Part shown: positions 56,530 to 64,000 of the stretch, piece after piece
How the letters are laid out: each line of letters opens with the position of its first letter
How positions within the stretch are numbered: position 1 is the stretch's first letter
From: Streptomyces coffeae
GTDB taxonomy: Bacteria > Actinomycetota > Actinomycetes > Streptomycetales > Streptomycetaceae
Length of the DNA: 64,000 bases
Direction: 5' to 3'
NCBI RefSeq assembly: GCF_016741875.1
Contig: NZ_JAERRF010000008.1
Span: 124,001 to 188,000, forward strand
Notes under the pieces: model-generated
The model's input: the letters and a program-made list of their open reading frames with translations, nothing else
Told to the model about the DNA's origin: nothing
Databases searched by the model: none
Program-made: the position numbers and the translations under genes

Positions 56530-57110
56530 AAGACCTCCCCCTCGGTCCGGAACCCCTCGGTCGCTCTCGCGGCCCGCCGCCCGGCTGCGGCGAACTCTGG
56601 ATCCCCCGGCAGCAGTATGACCGCAGCCCCCGGCGGGGTCATCGGTACTGCCTCGATCTTGTTCGGATCGCGATCTCCGCTTCGCGATCACGTCCGGATG
56701 GCCGGTGACCGCCAGGGCCGAGCATGGGTCCCCTCTGTGAGCACGCCGCGCACCACCGGCCGGTTCCCGCTCCGGCCGATGCCGGTGGAGTGCACAGTGT
56801 GACAAATGGTCTCTTCGGGTGAATCCCCGTCATGACCATGGATCTCCCGTACGGTCCACGCCTTACTGGGATGGCATCGGCTCAGCCGCGAGGTGGCCGG
56901 CGTCCCGGCGGGAGACGGACGCGGGGCCATCCGACCCCTTCCCACTCCACTACCCCTCTCCCCAGGGGTGTGCCGCGACGATTCCGGCTGCCCAACGCCC
57001 TCCGGGAACGCACGGATCGAGGCGCCACCGGTCGCCCCTCCTCTCTTCCTCGCGCCGCGGCGTTGGCGCGTGAGCACCTGAATCGAACCGACTCGTACTA
57101 GGAGGACCCC
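56530..57110. other. Long divergent intergenic region
   Basis: This stretch of 581 bases between glnX and the beta-helix gene holds no supported gene; open frames here lack start signals and normal codon use. It should carry both promoters, but no box was convincing. AGGAGG at 57101-57106 is the ribosome-binding site of the beta-helix gene. Confidence 0.5.
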
Positions 57111-58394
57111 ATGATGTGGAACAAGGCCCTGTGCGGGCCCCGTAGACGGTCCGGGCGGCGGTGGGCGTCGCTGGCGGGGGCGGTGGCGCTGGGGGCCGCG
57201 GGTCTGGTGACCGTGCCCGCCGCGGCGCCGGCGTACGCCGCTTCGGTGCCGTGCAATGACGCGGCGCTGGTGACGGCGGTGGCCGGAGTGGCCGCCACGG
57301 GTGGGTCGCTGAGTCTCGCGTCCGGCTGTACGTACACCTTGACGGCAGCGGACAATCCGGACAACGGGCTGGCGGTCATCACGGGGTCGGTGAGCATCAC
57401 CGGGAACGGCGCCACCATCGTGCGGAGTTCCACGGCGCCTTCGTTCCGGATCTTCGAGATCGGCAGTGGCGGCACGTTGTCGCTCACCGGCCTCACCCTC
57501 CGGGGCGGCTCCGTCACCGGCCAGGGCGGCGGCGTCCTGGTGAACGGCGGCGGCACCCTGAACTCCTCCAGAAACAGATTCATCGAAAACACCGCCACCA
57601 GCGACGGCGGTGCCATCAGCGTCCTCGCCAGTGGCACCAGCACCTCGAGCGCCGACGTCTACACCGACAACGTCTCCGGCCTCCACGGCGGGGCCGTCAA
57701 CTCCGAGGGCACATCGACCCTCACCAACGCCGCTGTGACCGGGAACCGGGCCGTGGAGGGCGGAGGAGTCAACAACGACACCGGCACGTCGAACATCACG
57801 ATCACCGGCAGCGCCTTCAGCCGCAACATCGTCAACGGCAGCACCGGGGATGGCGCGGGCGCTGACTTCGACGGCGGTACCGTCAAGATCTCCAACAGCG
57901 CTTTCAGCCTCAACACCACCACCAGGACGACGACGGCCGGCTTCGCCGGGGCCATCTACAACGATGCGAACCTGACCGTGACCGGGTCCTCGGTCAACCG
58001 CAACACCCTGACCACCGCCGGCAGCGGGGCCCAGGGCGGAGGGTTCTACAACGACGGCACCCTGACCCTGGTGAACTCCACAGTCAACCGCAACTCCGTC
58101 AACGGCACCGCGGACAACGACTCCGGTGGCATCTACAACGACGGCACCCTGGTTCTCCAGCGCTCCGCGGTCAACGAGAACACCGTCGCCAACGGCGCCG
58201 CCGGCGGCATCTTCAATAACGGCGGTTCCGTCACAGCGACGGACAGCAGCGTCAGGGACAACACCTCCAGTGCCGCGCCTGGCGGTATCTCCAGCACCAA
58301 CACAAGCGTCACGTTGAGTAGCACATCCGTAACGGGCAACCAGCCCACCAACTGCGTCGGCAGCCCGGTGCCCATCGCGGGCTGCGTCGGCTGA
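57111..58394 (+). CDS. Secreted right-handed beta-helix repeat protein
   Basis: A 427-residue exported protein. A long basic signal peptide (1 to about 43, PAAAPAYAA) is followed by parallel beta-helix repeats: turns such as GGGVLVNGGGTL, GGAVNSEGTSTL, GGGFYNDGTLTL and GGIYNDGTLVL recur about every 25 residues with Asn/Thr-rich coils. This is the pectate-lyase-like fold of polysaccharide enzymes and adhesins, but no catalytic residues can be named. It may bind or cut a polymer or act as a surface structural protein. GGAGGACCCC precedes the ATG. It stands alone. Confidence 0.85.
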   Translation: MMWNKALCGPRRRSGRRWASLAGAVALGAAGLVTVPAAAPAYAASVPCNDAALVTAVAGVAATGGSLSLASGCTYTLTAADNPDNGLAVITGSVSITGNGATIVRSSTAPSFRIFEIGSGGTLSLTGLTLRGGSVTGQGGGVLVNGGGTLNSSRNRFIENTATSDGGAISVLASGTSTSSADVYTDNVSGLHGGAVNSEGTSTLTNAAVTGNRAVEGGGVNNDTGTSNITITGSAFSRNIVNGSTGDGAGADFDGGTVKISNSAFSLNTTTRTTTAGFAGAIYNDANLTVTGSSVNRNTLTTAGSGAQGGGFYNDGTLTLVNSTVNRNSVNGTADNDSGGIYNDGTLVLQRSAVNENTVANGAAGGIFNNGGSVTATDSSVRDNTSSAAPGGISSTNTSVTLSSTSVTGNQPTNCVGSPVPIAGCVG

Positions 58395-58403
58395 CCGTCC
58401 CCG

Positions 58404-58440
58404 GGAGGGGATCGGCGGGCAGGCCCCGCCGGTCCCCTCC
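58404..58440. terminator. Bidirectional hairpin terminator
   Basis: GGAGGGGATCGGCGGG pairs with CCCGCCGGTCCCCTCC (one G-T pair) between the convergent beta-helix and kinase genes. Confidence 0.7.
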
Positions 58441-58466
58441 GCCTCCCTGCCTGATGAGGTGCCGGC

Positions 58467-59489
58467 TCACCCCCGCCGGTACTGCTCGCGCAGCCGGGCA
58501 TGCGCCCCCGCGGGCGCGCCCATACGGTCCAGACCCAGCAGCGCGGCGCCGAGTACCGGCGGGGCGGTGATGACACGGGGCTCGGCCTTGGGGGCGCGTT
58601 CGGCGAGGAGTGCGCGGATCCGGTCGTCCAGCAGCGGATGACGGGCCGCCAGCACCCCACCGCCCAGGATCACCGGGGTCGGCTCGGCCAGCAGACCGAG
58701 CCGGGTCAGCGCGACCGTGGCCAGGGTGACCACCTCCTCGGCCTGCCGGGCCACGATCGCGCCCGCGACCGGATCGCCGGACGCGGCCACCGCGAAGAGC
58801 ACCGGTGTCAGCTCCAGCCGCCGCGCGGCCTTCAGCGCACCCAGATGCAGCCCCTCGATCAGCTCGTACATCGTGGTCAGGCCGAAGTGCGCGGGCAGGG
58901 CGCGGGCCAGTTCGGTCGGCTCGCCACGGCCGTCCTCGGCACGCGCCGCCCACCACAGCGCCTCCTCGGACAGAAAGCCCCCGCCGCCCCAGTCGCCGGA
59001 GAGCCGGCCGACGGCCGGGAACCGGGCGGTACGGCCGCCGTGGCCCAGCCCCGCGCAGTTGATGCCCGTGCCGCAGACGACGGCGACACCGGTCGGCTCC
59101 CCGGTGTCGGCCACCCCCGCCCGCAGCAGCGCGAAGGTGTCGTTGGACACGGTGACACCGGCGCCCCAGCGGCGGGCGGTCAGCGCGTCGGTCAACTCCT
59201 CCTCCTCGGTGGGCAGATCGGCGTTGGCCAGACACGCCGAGACATGGCCGATCCGCGCGGACCCCGGCCCGCCCGCCGCCAGGGATGCCCGCTCCACCAG
59301 TGGCGCCAGCGCGTCCACGGCCCGCTCGGAGCCCACCACCGGCGGCCGGAAACCGCCGCCGCGGGCCGTGCCGAGGACCGAGCCGTCCGGGGCGACCAGC
59401 GCGACATCGGTCTTGCTGTTGCCCGCGTCGATCGCCAGGACCGCCCGGCCCGCCGTGGCCGGAGGGGATACGGACTGGGTCAGATCCAC
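58467..59489 (-). CDS. BadF/BadG/NagK-type sugar kinase
   Basis: A 340-residue ASKHA-fold kinase. Phosphate 1 motif LAIDAGNSKTDVALV (about 18-32), phosphate 2 GVAVVCGTGINCAG and adenosine motif PVILGGGVLAA. It belongs to the N-acetylglucosamine kinase-like branch and phosphorylates a sugar with ATP. GTG start, overlapping the GH4 gene by 10 bases. Last gene of the ABC-GH4 operon; it may supply or process the 6-phosphosugar used by the glycosidase. Confidence 0.88.
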   Translation of the reverse strand: MDLTQSVSPPATAGRAVLAIDAGNSKTDVALVAPDGSVLGTARGGGFRPPVVGSERAVDALAPLVERASLAAGGPGSARIGHVSACLANADLPTEEEELTDALTARRWGAGVTVSNDTFALLRAGVADTGEPTGVAVVCGTGINCAGLGHGGRTARFPAVGRLSGDWGGGGFLSEEALWWAARAEDGRGEPTELARALPAHFGLTTMYELIEGLHLGALKAARRLELTPVLFAVAASGDPVAGAIVARQAEEVVTLATVALTRLGLLAEPTPVILGGGVLAARHPLLDDRIRALLAERAPKAEPRVITAPPVLGAALLGLDRMGAPAGAHARLREQYRRG

Positions 59490-60742
59490 GCCAGGTGCTC
59501 CCGGTTGTGCGCGATCAGGTCGTCGGTCAGCCTCTCGGCGTACTCGAGCTGGCCGATGAGCGGATGGGCGAGCAGCGCCCGGAAGATCCGCTCCCGTCCG
59601 CCCCGCAGAGCCGCCTCCAGCGCCAGGTCCTCATACGCCGTCACCTGGGCGATCAGCCCGGCGAACAGCGGCTCCAGGGGGCGCACCGGCAGTGGCTTCG
59701 CGCCCTGAGCGTCCACCGTCGCCGGGACCTCGATCACCGCGTCGTCGGGGAGGAAGGGCAGGGTGCCGTCATTGACCGTGTTGACGATCCGTACCTCGCC
59801 GGTGTCCCGCAGCAGCGAGGAGGTCAGATCGACCGCGGCCTCCGAGTAGAAGGCCCCGCCGCGCCTGCCGAGCAGTTCGGGCTTCTCGTCGAGCGCCGGA
59901 TCGCCGTACATCTCCAGCAGCTCCCGTTCGATCGCCGCGACCTCCGCCGCCCGGGACGGCCGGGTCCGCTGCTCCCGCACCACCGCGTCGTGCTGGTAGA
60001 AGTAGCGCAGGTAGTAGGAGGGGACAACACCGAGCCGGTCGAGCAGCGCGCGGGGCATCCGCAGGTCCTCGGCCACGGCGTCGCCGTGCTCGGCGAGCAG
60101 TTTGGGCAGGACGTCCTCGCCGTCCGGGCCGCCGATCCGCACGGCGCGCTCCCAGGTGAGGTGGTTGAGCCCGACGTGCTCCAGCGACACCTCCCCGGGC
60201 GCGACGCTCAGCAGCTTCGCGAACTTCCGTTGGAAGCCGATGGCCACGTTGCACAGCCCGACCGCGCGGTGTCCGGAGGACAGCAGCGCCCGGGTGACGA
60301 TCCCCACCGGATTGGTGAAGTCCACGATCCAGGCGCGGGGGTTGCGGGCGCGCACCCGCTCGGCGATGTCCAGCACCACCGGGACGGTACGCAGCGCCTT
60401 GGCCAGCCCGCCCGCCCCGGTGGTCTCCTGGCCGACGCAGCCGCACTCCAGCGGCCAGGTCTCGTCCTGATCGCGCGCGGCCTGTCCGCCGACGCGCAGT
60501 TGCAGCAGCACCGCGTCCGCGCCGTCCACACCCGCGTCCAGATCGGCGGTCCAGGAGATCCGGCCGGGGTGGCCCTGACGGGCGAAGATCCGGCGGGCCA
60601 GACCGCCGACCAGCTCCAGCCGGTCGGCGGCCGGGTCGACGAGGACCAGCTCCTCCAGCGGGAGCAGATCCCGCAACCGGGCGAATCCGTCCACGAGTTC
60701 GGGGGTGTAGGTGGATCCCCCACCCACCACTGCGAGCTTCAA
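59480..60742 (-). CDS. GH4-family 6-phospho-beta-glucosidase
   Basis: A 420-residue NAD- and metal-dependent glycosidase. The NAD motif VVGGGSTYTPEL is at residues 5-16; GH4 marks include DFTNPVGIVTRAL, metal-binding Cys164 in LCNVAIGFQRK, and LNHLTW with its His near 193. These enzymes split 6-phospho-beta-glucosides by an oxidation-elimination route. The TTG start overlaps the permease stop (TTGA) by four bases. It is in an ABC operon rather than a PTS one, which is unusual for a phosphosugar enzyme; a non-phosphorylated substrate is also possible. Confidence 0.9.
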   Translation of the reverse strand: MKLAVVGGGSTYTPELVDGFARLRDLLPLEELVLVDPAADRLELVGGLARRIFARQGHPGRISWTADLDAGVDGADAVLLQLRVGGQAARDQDETWPLECGCVGQETTGAGGLAKALRTVPVVLDIAERVRARNPRAWIVDFTNPVGIVTRALLSSGHRAVGLCNVAIGFQRKFAKLLSVAPGEVSLEHVGLNHLTWERAVRIGGPDGEDVLPKLLAEHGDAVAEDLRMPRALLDRLGVVPSYYLRYFYQHDAVVREQRTRPSRAAEVAAIERELLEMYGDPALDEKPELLGRRGGAFYSEAAVDLTSSLLRDTGEVRIVNTVNDGTLPFLPDDAVIEVPATVDAQGAKPLPVRPLEPLFAGLIAQVTAYEDLALEAALRGGRERIFRALLAHPLIGQLEYAERLTDDLIAHNREHLAWI

Positions 60743-61644
60743 CCCTTGACTCCTGTCAGTGTGACGCCTTCGACGAAGGCTTTCTGGGCGAAGAAGAAGA
60801 CGGCGATGACGGGGGCCATGACCAGGAGGGTCGCGGCCATCGTCAGATTCCAGTTGACGCTGTGCGCGCTCTTGAAGCTCTCCAGGCCGTAACTGAGTGT
60901 CCAGGCGCCCGGATTCTGCGCGGCGTAGATCTGCGGGCCGAAGTAGTCGTTCCAGCAATAGAAGAACTGGAAGAGCGCGACGGCGGCGATGCCCGGCTTC
61001 GCCATCGGGACCACCACGCGGAGCAGGGTCCGCAGTTCCCCGCAGCCGTCGATCCTGGCCGACTCCAAATACTCCCGGGGAATCGTCAGCAGGAACTGGC
61101 GCAACAGGAAGATGGAGTACGCGTCACCGAACGCCATCGGAATGATCAGTGGCCACAGCGAACCCGACAGATGGAGCTGCTGCGCCCAGACCAGATACAT
61201 CGGGATCACGATGACCTGGGGCGGCAGCATCATGGTGGAGATGACCAGCAGCATGGCGGTCCGGCGGCCCCGGAAACGGAATTTCGCCAGTGCGTAGGCC
61301 ACCGGAACGGAGGAGCAGACGGTGAAAAGGGTGCCGAGTCCCGCGTACAGCAGCGAATTGCGCCACCAGTCCGCGAAACCGGGGGTGGAGAACACCTCGG
61401 CGTAGTTCGACCAGTGCCACTCATGCGGCCACAACTCGCCGCTCATCGCCTGGTCGTCGCTCATCACCGAGGTCAGAAAGACAAAGACGAACGGCAGAAG
61501 GAAGAAGAGCGCCGCGGCGAGGGCGACGGTGTGCACGGCGATCCACTCCAGCGCCGCGCGGCGGCGGGCCGCGGGGGCGGGGGAGCGGCGGGCGGCGGGG
61601 CGCGAGGGGGCGGCGGGCGCCGGGAGGGTGGTGGTCGCGGTCAT
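60739..61644 (-). CDS. Sugar ABC transporter permease, MalG type
   Basis: A 301-residue permease with six transmembrane helices and the EAA loop ESARIDGCGELRTLLRVVVPMAKPG, which contacts the ATPase. The ATG at 61644 (MTATTTLPAP) is preferred; AGAGGA lies about ten bases upstream. Second permease of a carbohydrate uptake (CUT1) system. The ATPase is not in the window; Streptomyces often share MsiK for such systems. Confidence 0.92.
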   Translation of the reverse strand: MTATTTLPAPAAPSRPAARRSPAPAARRRAALEWIAVHTVALAAALFFLLPFVFVFLTSVMSDDQAMSGELWPHEWHWSNYAEVFSTPGFADWWRNSLLYAGLGTLFTVCSSVPVAYALAKFRFRGRRTAMLLVISTMMLPPQVIVIPMYLVWAQQLHLSGSLWPLIIPMAFGDAYSIFLLRQFLLTIPREYLESARIDGCGELRTLLRVVVPMAKPGIAAVALFQFFYCWNDYFGPQIYAAQNPGAWTLSYGLESFKSAHSVNWNLTMAATLLVMAPVIAVFFFAQKAFVEGVTLTGVKG

Positions 61645-61670
61645 GCGGATCGGTCCTCTCAGTCCTCGGC

Positions 61671-62624
61671 TCAGTCCTCGGCCGACAGCAGGCCGGCGCG
61701 GCGGCGCATCAGCAGCGTGGTCACGGCCATCGCGATGGCGAAGAGCACCAGCGAGAGCACACACGCGGCGCCGGTGTTGAAGTTCTGGAAGCCGAGCGAG
61801 TAGACGAGCTGCGGCACGGTGAGCGTGGAGTGGTCGGGATAGCCGGGCTGGATGACCGAGCCGGGGCCGACGCTGACACCGGAGGCCAGCTTTCCGGCCA
61901 CCAGCGCCTGGGTGTAGTACTGCATCGTCTGGACCACACCCGTCACGACCGCGAACATCACGATCGGAGTGATCGACGGCCAGGTCACATAGCGGAAGGT
62001 GGCCGGCGCCCCGGCGCCGTCCAGCTCGGCCGCCTCGTACTGCTCACGGGGGACGTCCAGCAGTGCGGCCATGAAGATGACCATGAGGTCGCCGATGCCC
62101 CACAGCGAGAGCATCACCAGCGAGGGCTTGGCCCAGGCCGGATCGTTGAACCAGTTGGGGGCGTGGATGCCCAGATTCCCGAGGATCGCGTTGACCGGTC
62201 CGGTGCCGGGATTGAGCAGAAAGACAAACGCGACCGTGGCCGCCACCGGCGGGGCCAGATACGGCAGGTAGAACGCGGTGCGGAAGAACCCCACCCCGGT
62301 TTTCACCTTGGTGACCAGCAGCCCGATGCCCAGCCCGAAGACCACCCGCAGCGCGACCATCACCACGACCAGCCACAGGGTGTTCCACAGCGCCGGGCCG
62401 AACAGCGGCATCTGCTCGAACACATACCGCCAGTTCCGCAGCCCCACGAAGGTGGGAGTCTCGATCTGGTTGTAGTGCATGAAGGAGAAATAGACGGTGG
62501 CGATCAGCGGATAGCCGAAGAACACCGTGAAGCCGATCAGCCAGGGTGAGAGGAATCCGAGGGTGCGCAGCCGCTCGCGCACGGCTTTGCGGCGCAGGGC
62601 GGGGGCAGCGGTGAGGGGGGCCAT
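61671..62624 (-). CDS. Sugar ABC transporter permease, MalF type
   Basis: A 317-residue CUT1 permease with six transmembrane helices and the EAA loop YEAAELDGAGAPATFRYVTWPSITP. N-terminal MAPLTAAPALRRK is cytoplasmic. The ATG at 62624 has GGAG six bases upstream. It pairs with the MalG-type permease 26 bases downstream and lies 11 bases after the binding-protein gene. Confidence 0.92.
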   Translation of the reverse strand: MAPLTAAPALRRKAVRERLRTLGFLSPWLIGFTVFFGYPLIATVYFSFMHYNQIETPTFVGLRNWRYVFEQMPLFGPALWNTLWLVVVMVALRVVFGLGIGLLVTKVKTGVGFFRTAFYLPYLAPPVAATVAFVFLLNPGTGPVNAILGNLGIHAPNWFNDPAWAKPSLVMLSLWGIGDLMVIFMAALLDVPREQYEAAELDGAGAPATFRYVTWPSITPIVMFAVVTGVVQTMQYYTQALVAGKLASGVSVGPGSVIQPGYPDHSTLTVPQLVYSLGFQNFNTGAACVLSLVLFAIAMAVTTLLMRRRAGLLSAED

Positions 62625-62635
62625 GGCGCACTCCG

Positions 62636-63964
62636 TCAGTTCTGGGCCTGGAGATTGTCGGCGTCGATCTGTTCGTCCAGCTCCCTCAGTCCTTTGCCGA
62701 GGTCGGGCACCCGGCCCGATTCCACCGCGTAACCGAAGTCCTGGAGCGAGGCGACGTACTGTCCGCCGTTGATCGAGGCCGGAAGGGCGCTGCTGTAGCG
62801 GTTCCCGGCGATACGGAGAAAGGTGCGGAACGCCGGATCGGAATCCAGCTCGGGGGACGCCAGCGCGGCCTTGGTGGACGGCACATTGTGAATGGCGTTG
62901 GCGAAGGCGACGACCTGATCGGTGTCCGAGGTCAGGAATTTCACCAGTTCCCAGGCGGCGTTCTGATGGGTGCTGCTGTGGGCGATGCCCACGACCGTGC
63001 CGGTGAGAAAGCCCCGGCCGTAGGTCTCCGGCCGGTCGTCCGGAACGGGCAGCGGAGCGGTGCCCCATGCGAAGGGGGCGTCCTTGAGGGAGCGGCCGCG
63101 CCATTCGCCGTCCAGGTGCATGGCCAGCTTTCCGGTCAGAAAGGCGTTCTGCGAGGACATCTCGTCACCGAAGGAGGTACGGAACCGCTCCAGCGGGCCG
63201 TAGCCGCCCTGGCGGCGGATCAGCTCCCGTTGGGTGGCGAAGAACTCCCTGGCCGCCGGTTCCTCCGCCAGCCGTGCCTTTCCGCGCTTGTCGAAATAGG
63301 ACGGTCCCCACTGGGCGAACAGCCGCTCCGGGCTGTTCTCGTAGAGACGGAAGTTGGGCATGAAACCGACCCGTTCATAACCGCCGCCCTTGGCGCGCCG
63401 GGTCAGTTTGGCCGCGTCGCGCTTCAGCTCCGACATGGTGCGCGGCGGGCGCTCGATGCCCACCTCTTTGAAGGCGTCCTTGTTGTAGTAGAGGCCGAAG
63501 GCGTCGGCGAGCAGCGGCAGGGCGCACTGCTCGCCCCGGTAACTCGTGTAGTCCAGCAGGGCGGTGGGGAAGACCCGGTGCTTGTCCAGACCGGTCTTCT
63601 TCATGAAGGGGTCGAGATCGACCCACATCCCGGACGAGCAGTACTGCCCCACGTTGTCGGTGGTGAAGGACGAGACCACGTCGGGGGCATCGTCCCCACC
63701 GGCCCGCAGCGCCTGGTTCACGGTGGCGTCGGTGACGTTTCCGATGGCCTTGACCCTGATGTGGGGATGGAGCTCCTCGAACCGGGCGATGCTGTCATTG
63801 ATCGCCTTGACCTCGTTCTTCTCCGCCCAGCCGTGCCAGAACCGCAGCGTTACGGGCTTGGTCGGATCGTCCTCGGCGCTGCCGGTGCTCGGGTTGGCGC
63901 AGCCCGCCAGCAGGAGGGCACAGGTGCTCAGGACCGAGAGGAGGGATGCCGTTCGTCGTGGCAT
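62636..63964 (-). CDS. Sugar-binding lipoprotein of CUT1 ABC transporter
   Basis: A 442-residue family 1 solute-binding protein. Lipobox LLLAGC with lipidated Cys22, then VTLRFWHGWAEKNEVKAINDSIARFEELHPHIRV, typical for oligosaccharide-binding lipoproteins, and PLLADAFGLYYNKDAFKEVGI. First gene of a five-gene operon (binding protein, two permeases, GH4, kinase). GAAGGA precedes the ATG. The bound sugar is probably a beta-glucoside or similar disaccharide, inferred from the GH4 gene. Upstream to 64000 (36 bases) nothing else is visible. Confidence 0.92.
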   Translation of the reverse strand: MPRRTASLLSVLSTCALLLAGCANPSTGSAEDDPTKPVTLRFWHGWAEKNEVKAINDSIARFEELHPHIRVKAIGNVTDATVNQALRAGGDDAPDVVSSFTTDNVGQYCSSGMWVDLDPFMKKTGLDKHRVFPTALLDYTSYRGEQCALPLLADAFGLYYNKDAFKEVGIERPPRTMSELKRDAAKLTRRAKGGGYERVGFMPNFRLYENSPERLFAQWGPSYFDKRGKARLAEEPAAREFFATQRELIRRQGGYGPLERFRTSFGDEMSSQNAFLTGKLAMHLDGEWRGRSLKDAPFAWGTAPLPVPDDRPETYGRGFLTGTVVGIAHSSTHQNAAWELVKFLTSDTDQVVAFANAIHNVPSTKAALASPELDSDPAFRTFLRIAGNRYSSALPASINGGQYVASLQDFGYAVESGRVPDLGKGLRELDEQIDADNLQAQN

Positions 63965-64000
63965 GGGGACGTCCTTCGGGGGCGGGGGAGTCAGACGTCG

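Overview
The window is high-GC actinobacterial DNA, almost certainly a Streptomyces chromosome. Evidence: strong G/C bias at third codon positions, many GTG/TTG starts, 4-nt start/stop overlaps, and typical Streptomyces genes (sporulation-type SSB beside twin dynamin-like GTPases, a thioester surface protein with an LAETG sorting signal, PknG with GlnH and GlnX). No insertion sequence, prophage, CRISPR array or rRNA was found. One tRNA gene (Arg-UCU) is present. The species cannot be fixed from the sequence alone.

Layout. 1-4 kb: copper handling (start of copA, copZ, a CsoR-type operator), then a TetR regulator divergent from an MMPL exporter and a small HTH protein. 4-17.4 kb: a myo-inositol catabolic region in three transcription units: two Gfo/Idh/MocA dehydrogenases with a sugar isomerase/dehydratase-like protein; a sugar ABC importer; and iolC, a Cgl0159-like aldolase, iolB, iolD and mmsA, ended by a strong terminator. 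All three promoters share one sequence element. 17.5-22.9 kb: a 902-aa membrane protein with an extracellular type-I ligand-binding domain, a secreted protein and a FUSC-family membrane protein. 23-25.7 kb: a TetR regulator divergent from two PH-domain membrane proteins (YdbS/YdbT-like). 25.7-30.2 kb: a succinate dehydrogenase/fumarate reductase operon with a divergent LysR regulator. 30.3-34.2 kb: CrcB-DUF190-CrcB, a polyprenyl diphosphate synthase, a zinc alcohol dehydrogenase and a decayed gene.

34.4-44.6 kb: tRNA-Arg, two dynamin-like GTPases, SSB, thioester surface protein, EttA, a hotdog thioesterase, an unknown protein and a truncated haemoglobin. 44.6-56.5 kb: an isoaspartyl methyltransferase-like protein, then a seven-gene minus-strand signalling locus: GlnX-like membrane protein, GlnH-like binding protein, coiled-coil protein, PknG-like kinase, PP2C phosphatase, vWA protein and a zinc-ribbon/FHA protein. 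57-64 kb: a secreted beta-helix protein, then an ABC sugar importer with a GH4 phospho-glucosidase and a BadF/NagK-type kinase.

The most notable systems are the GlnX-GlnH-PknG locus expanded by PP2C, vWA and FHA partners, the binding-protein/membrane fusion at 17.5 kb, and the shared iol promoter element. Start codons were chosen by ribosome-binding site, reading-frame overlap and remembered family N-termini; no database search was possible.
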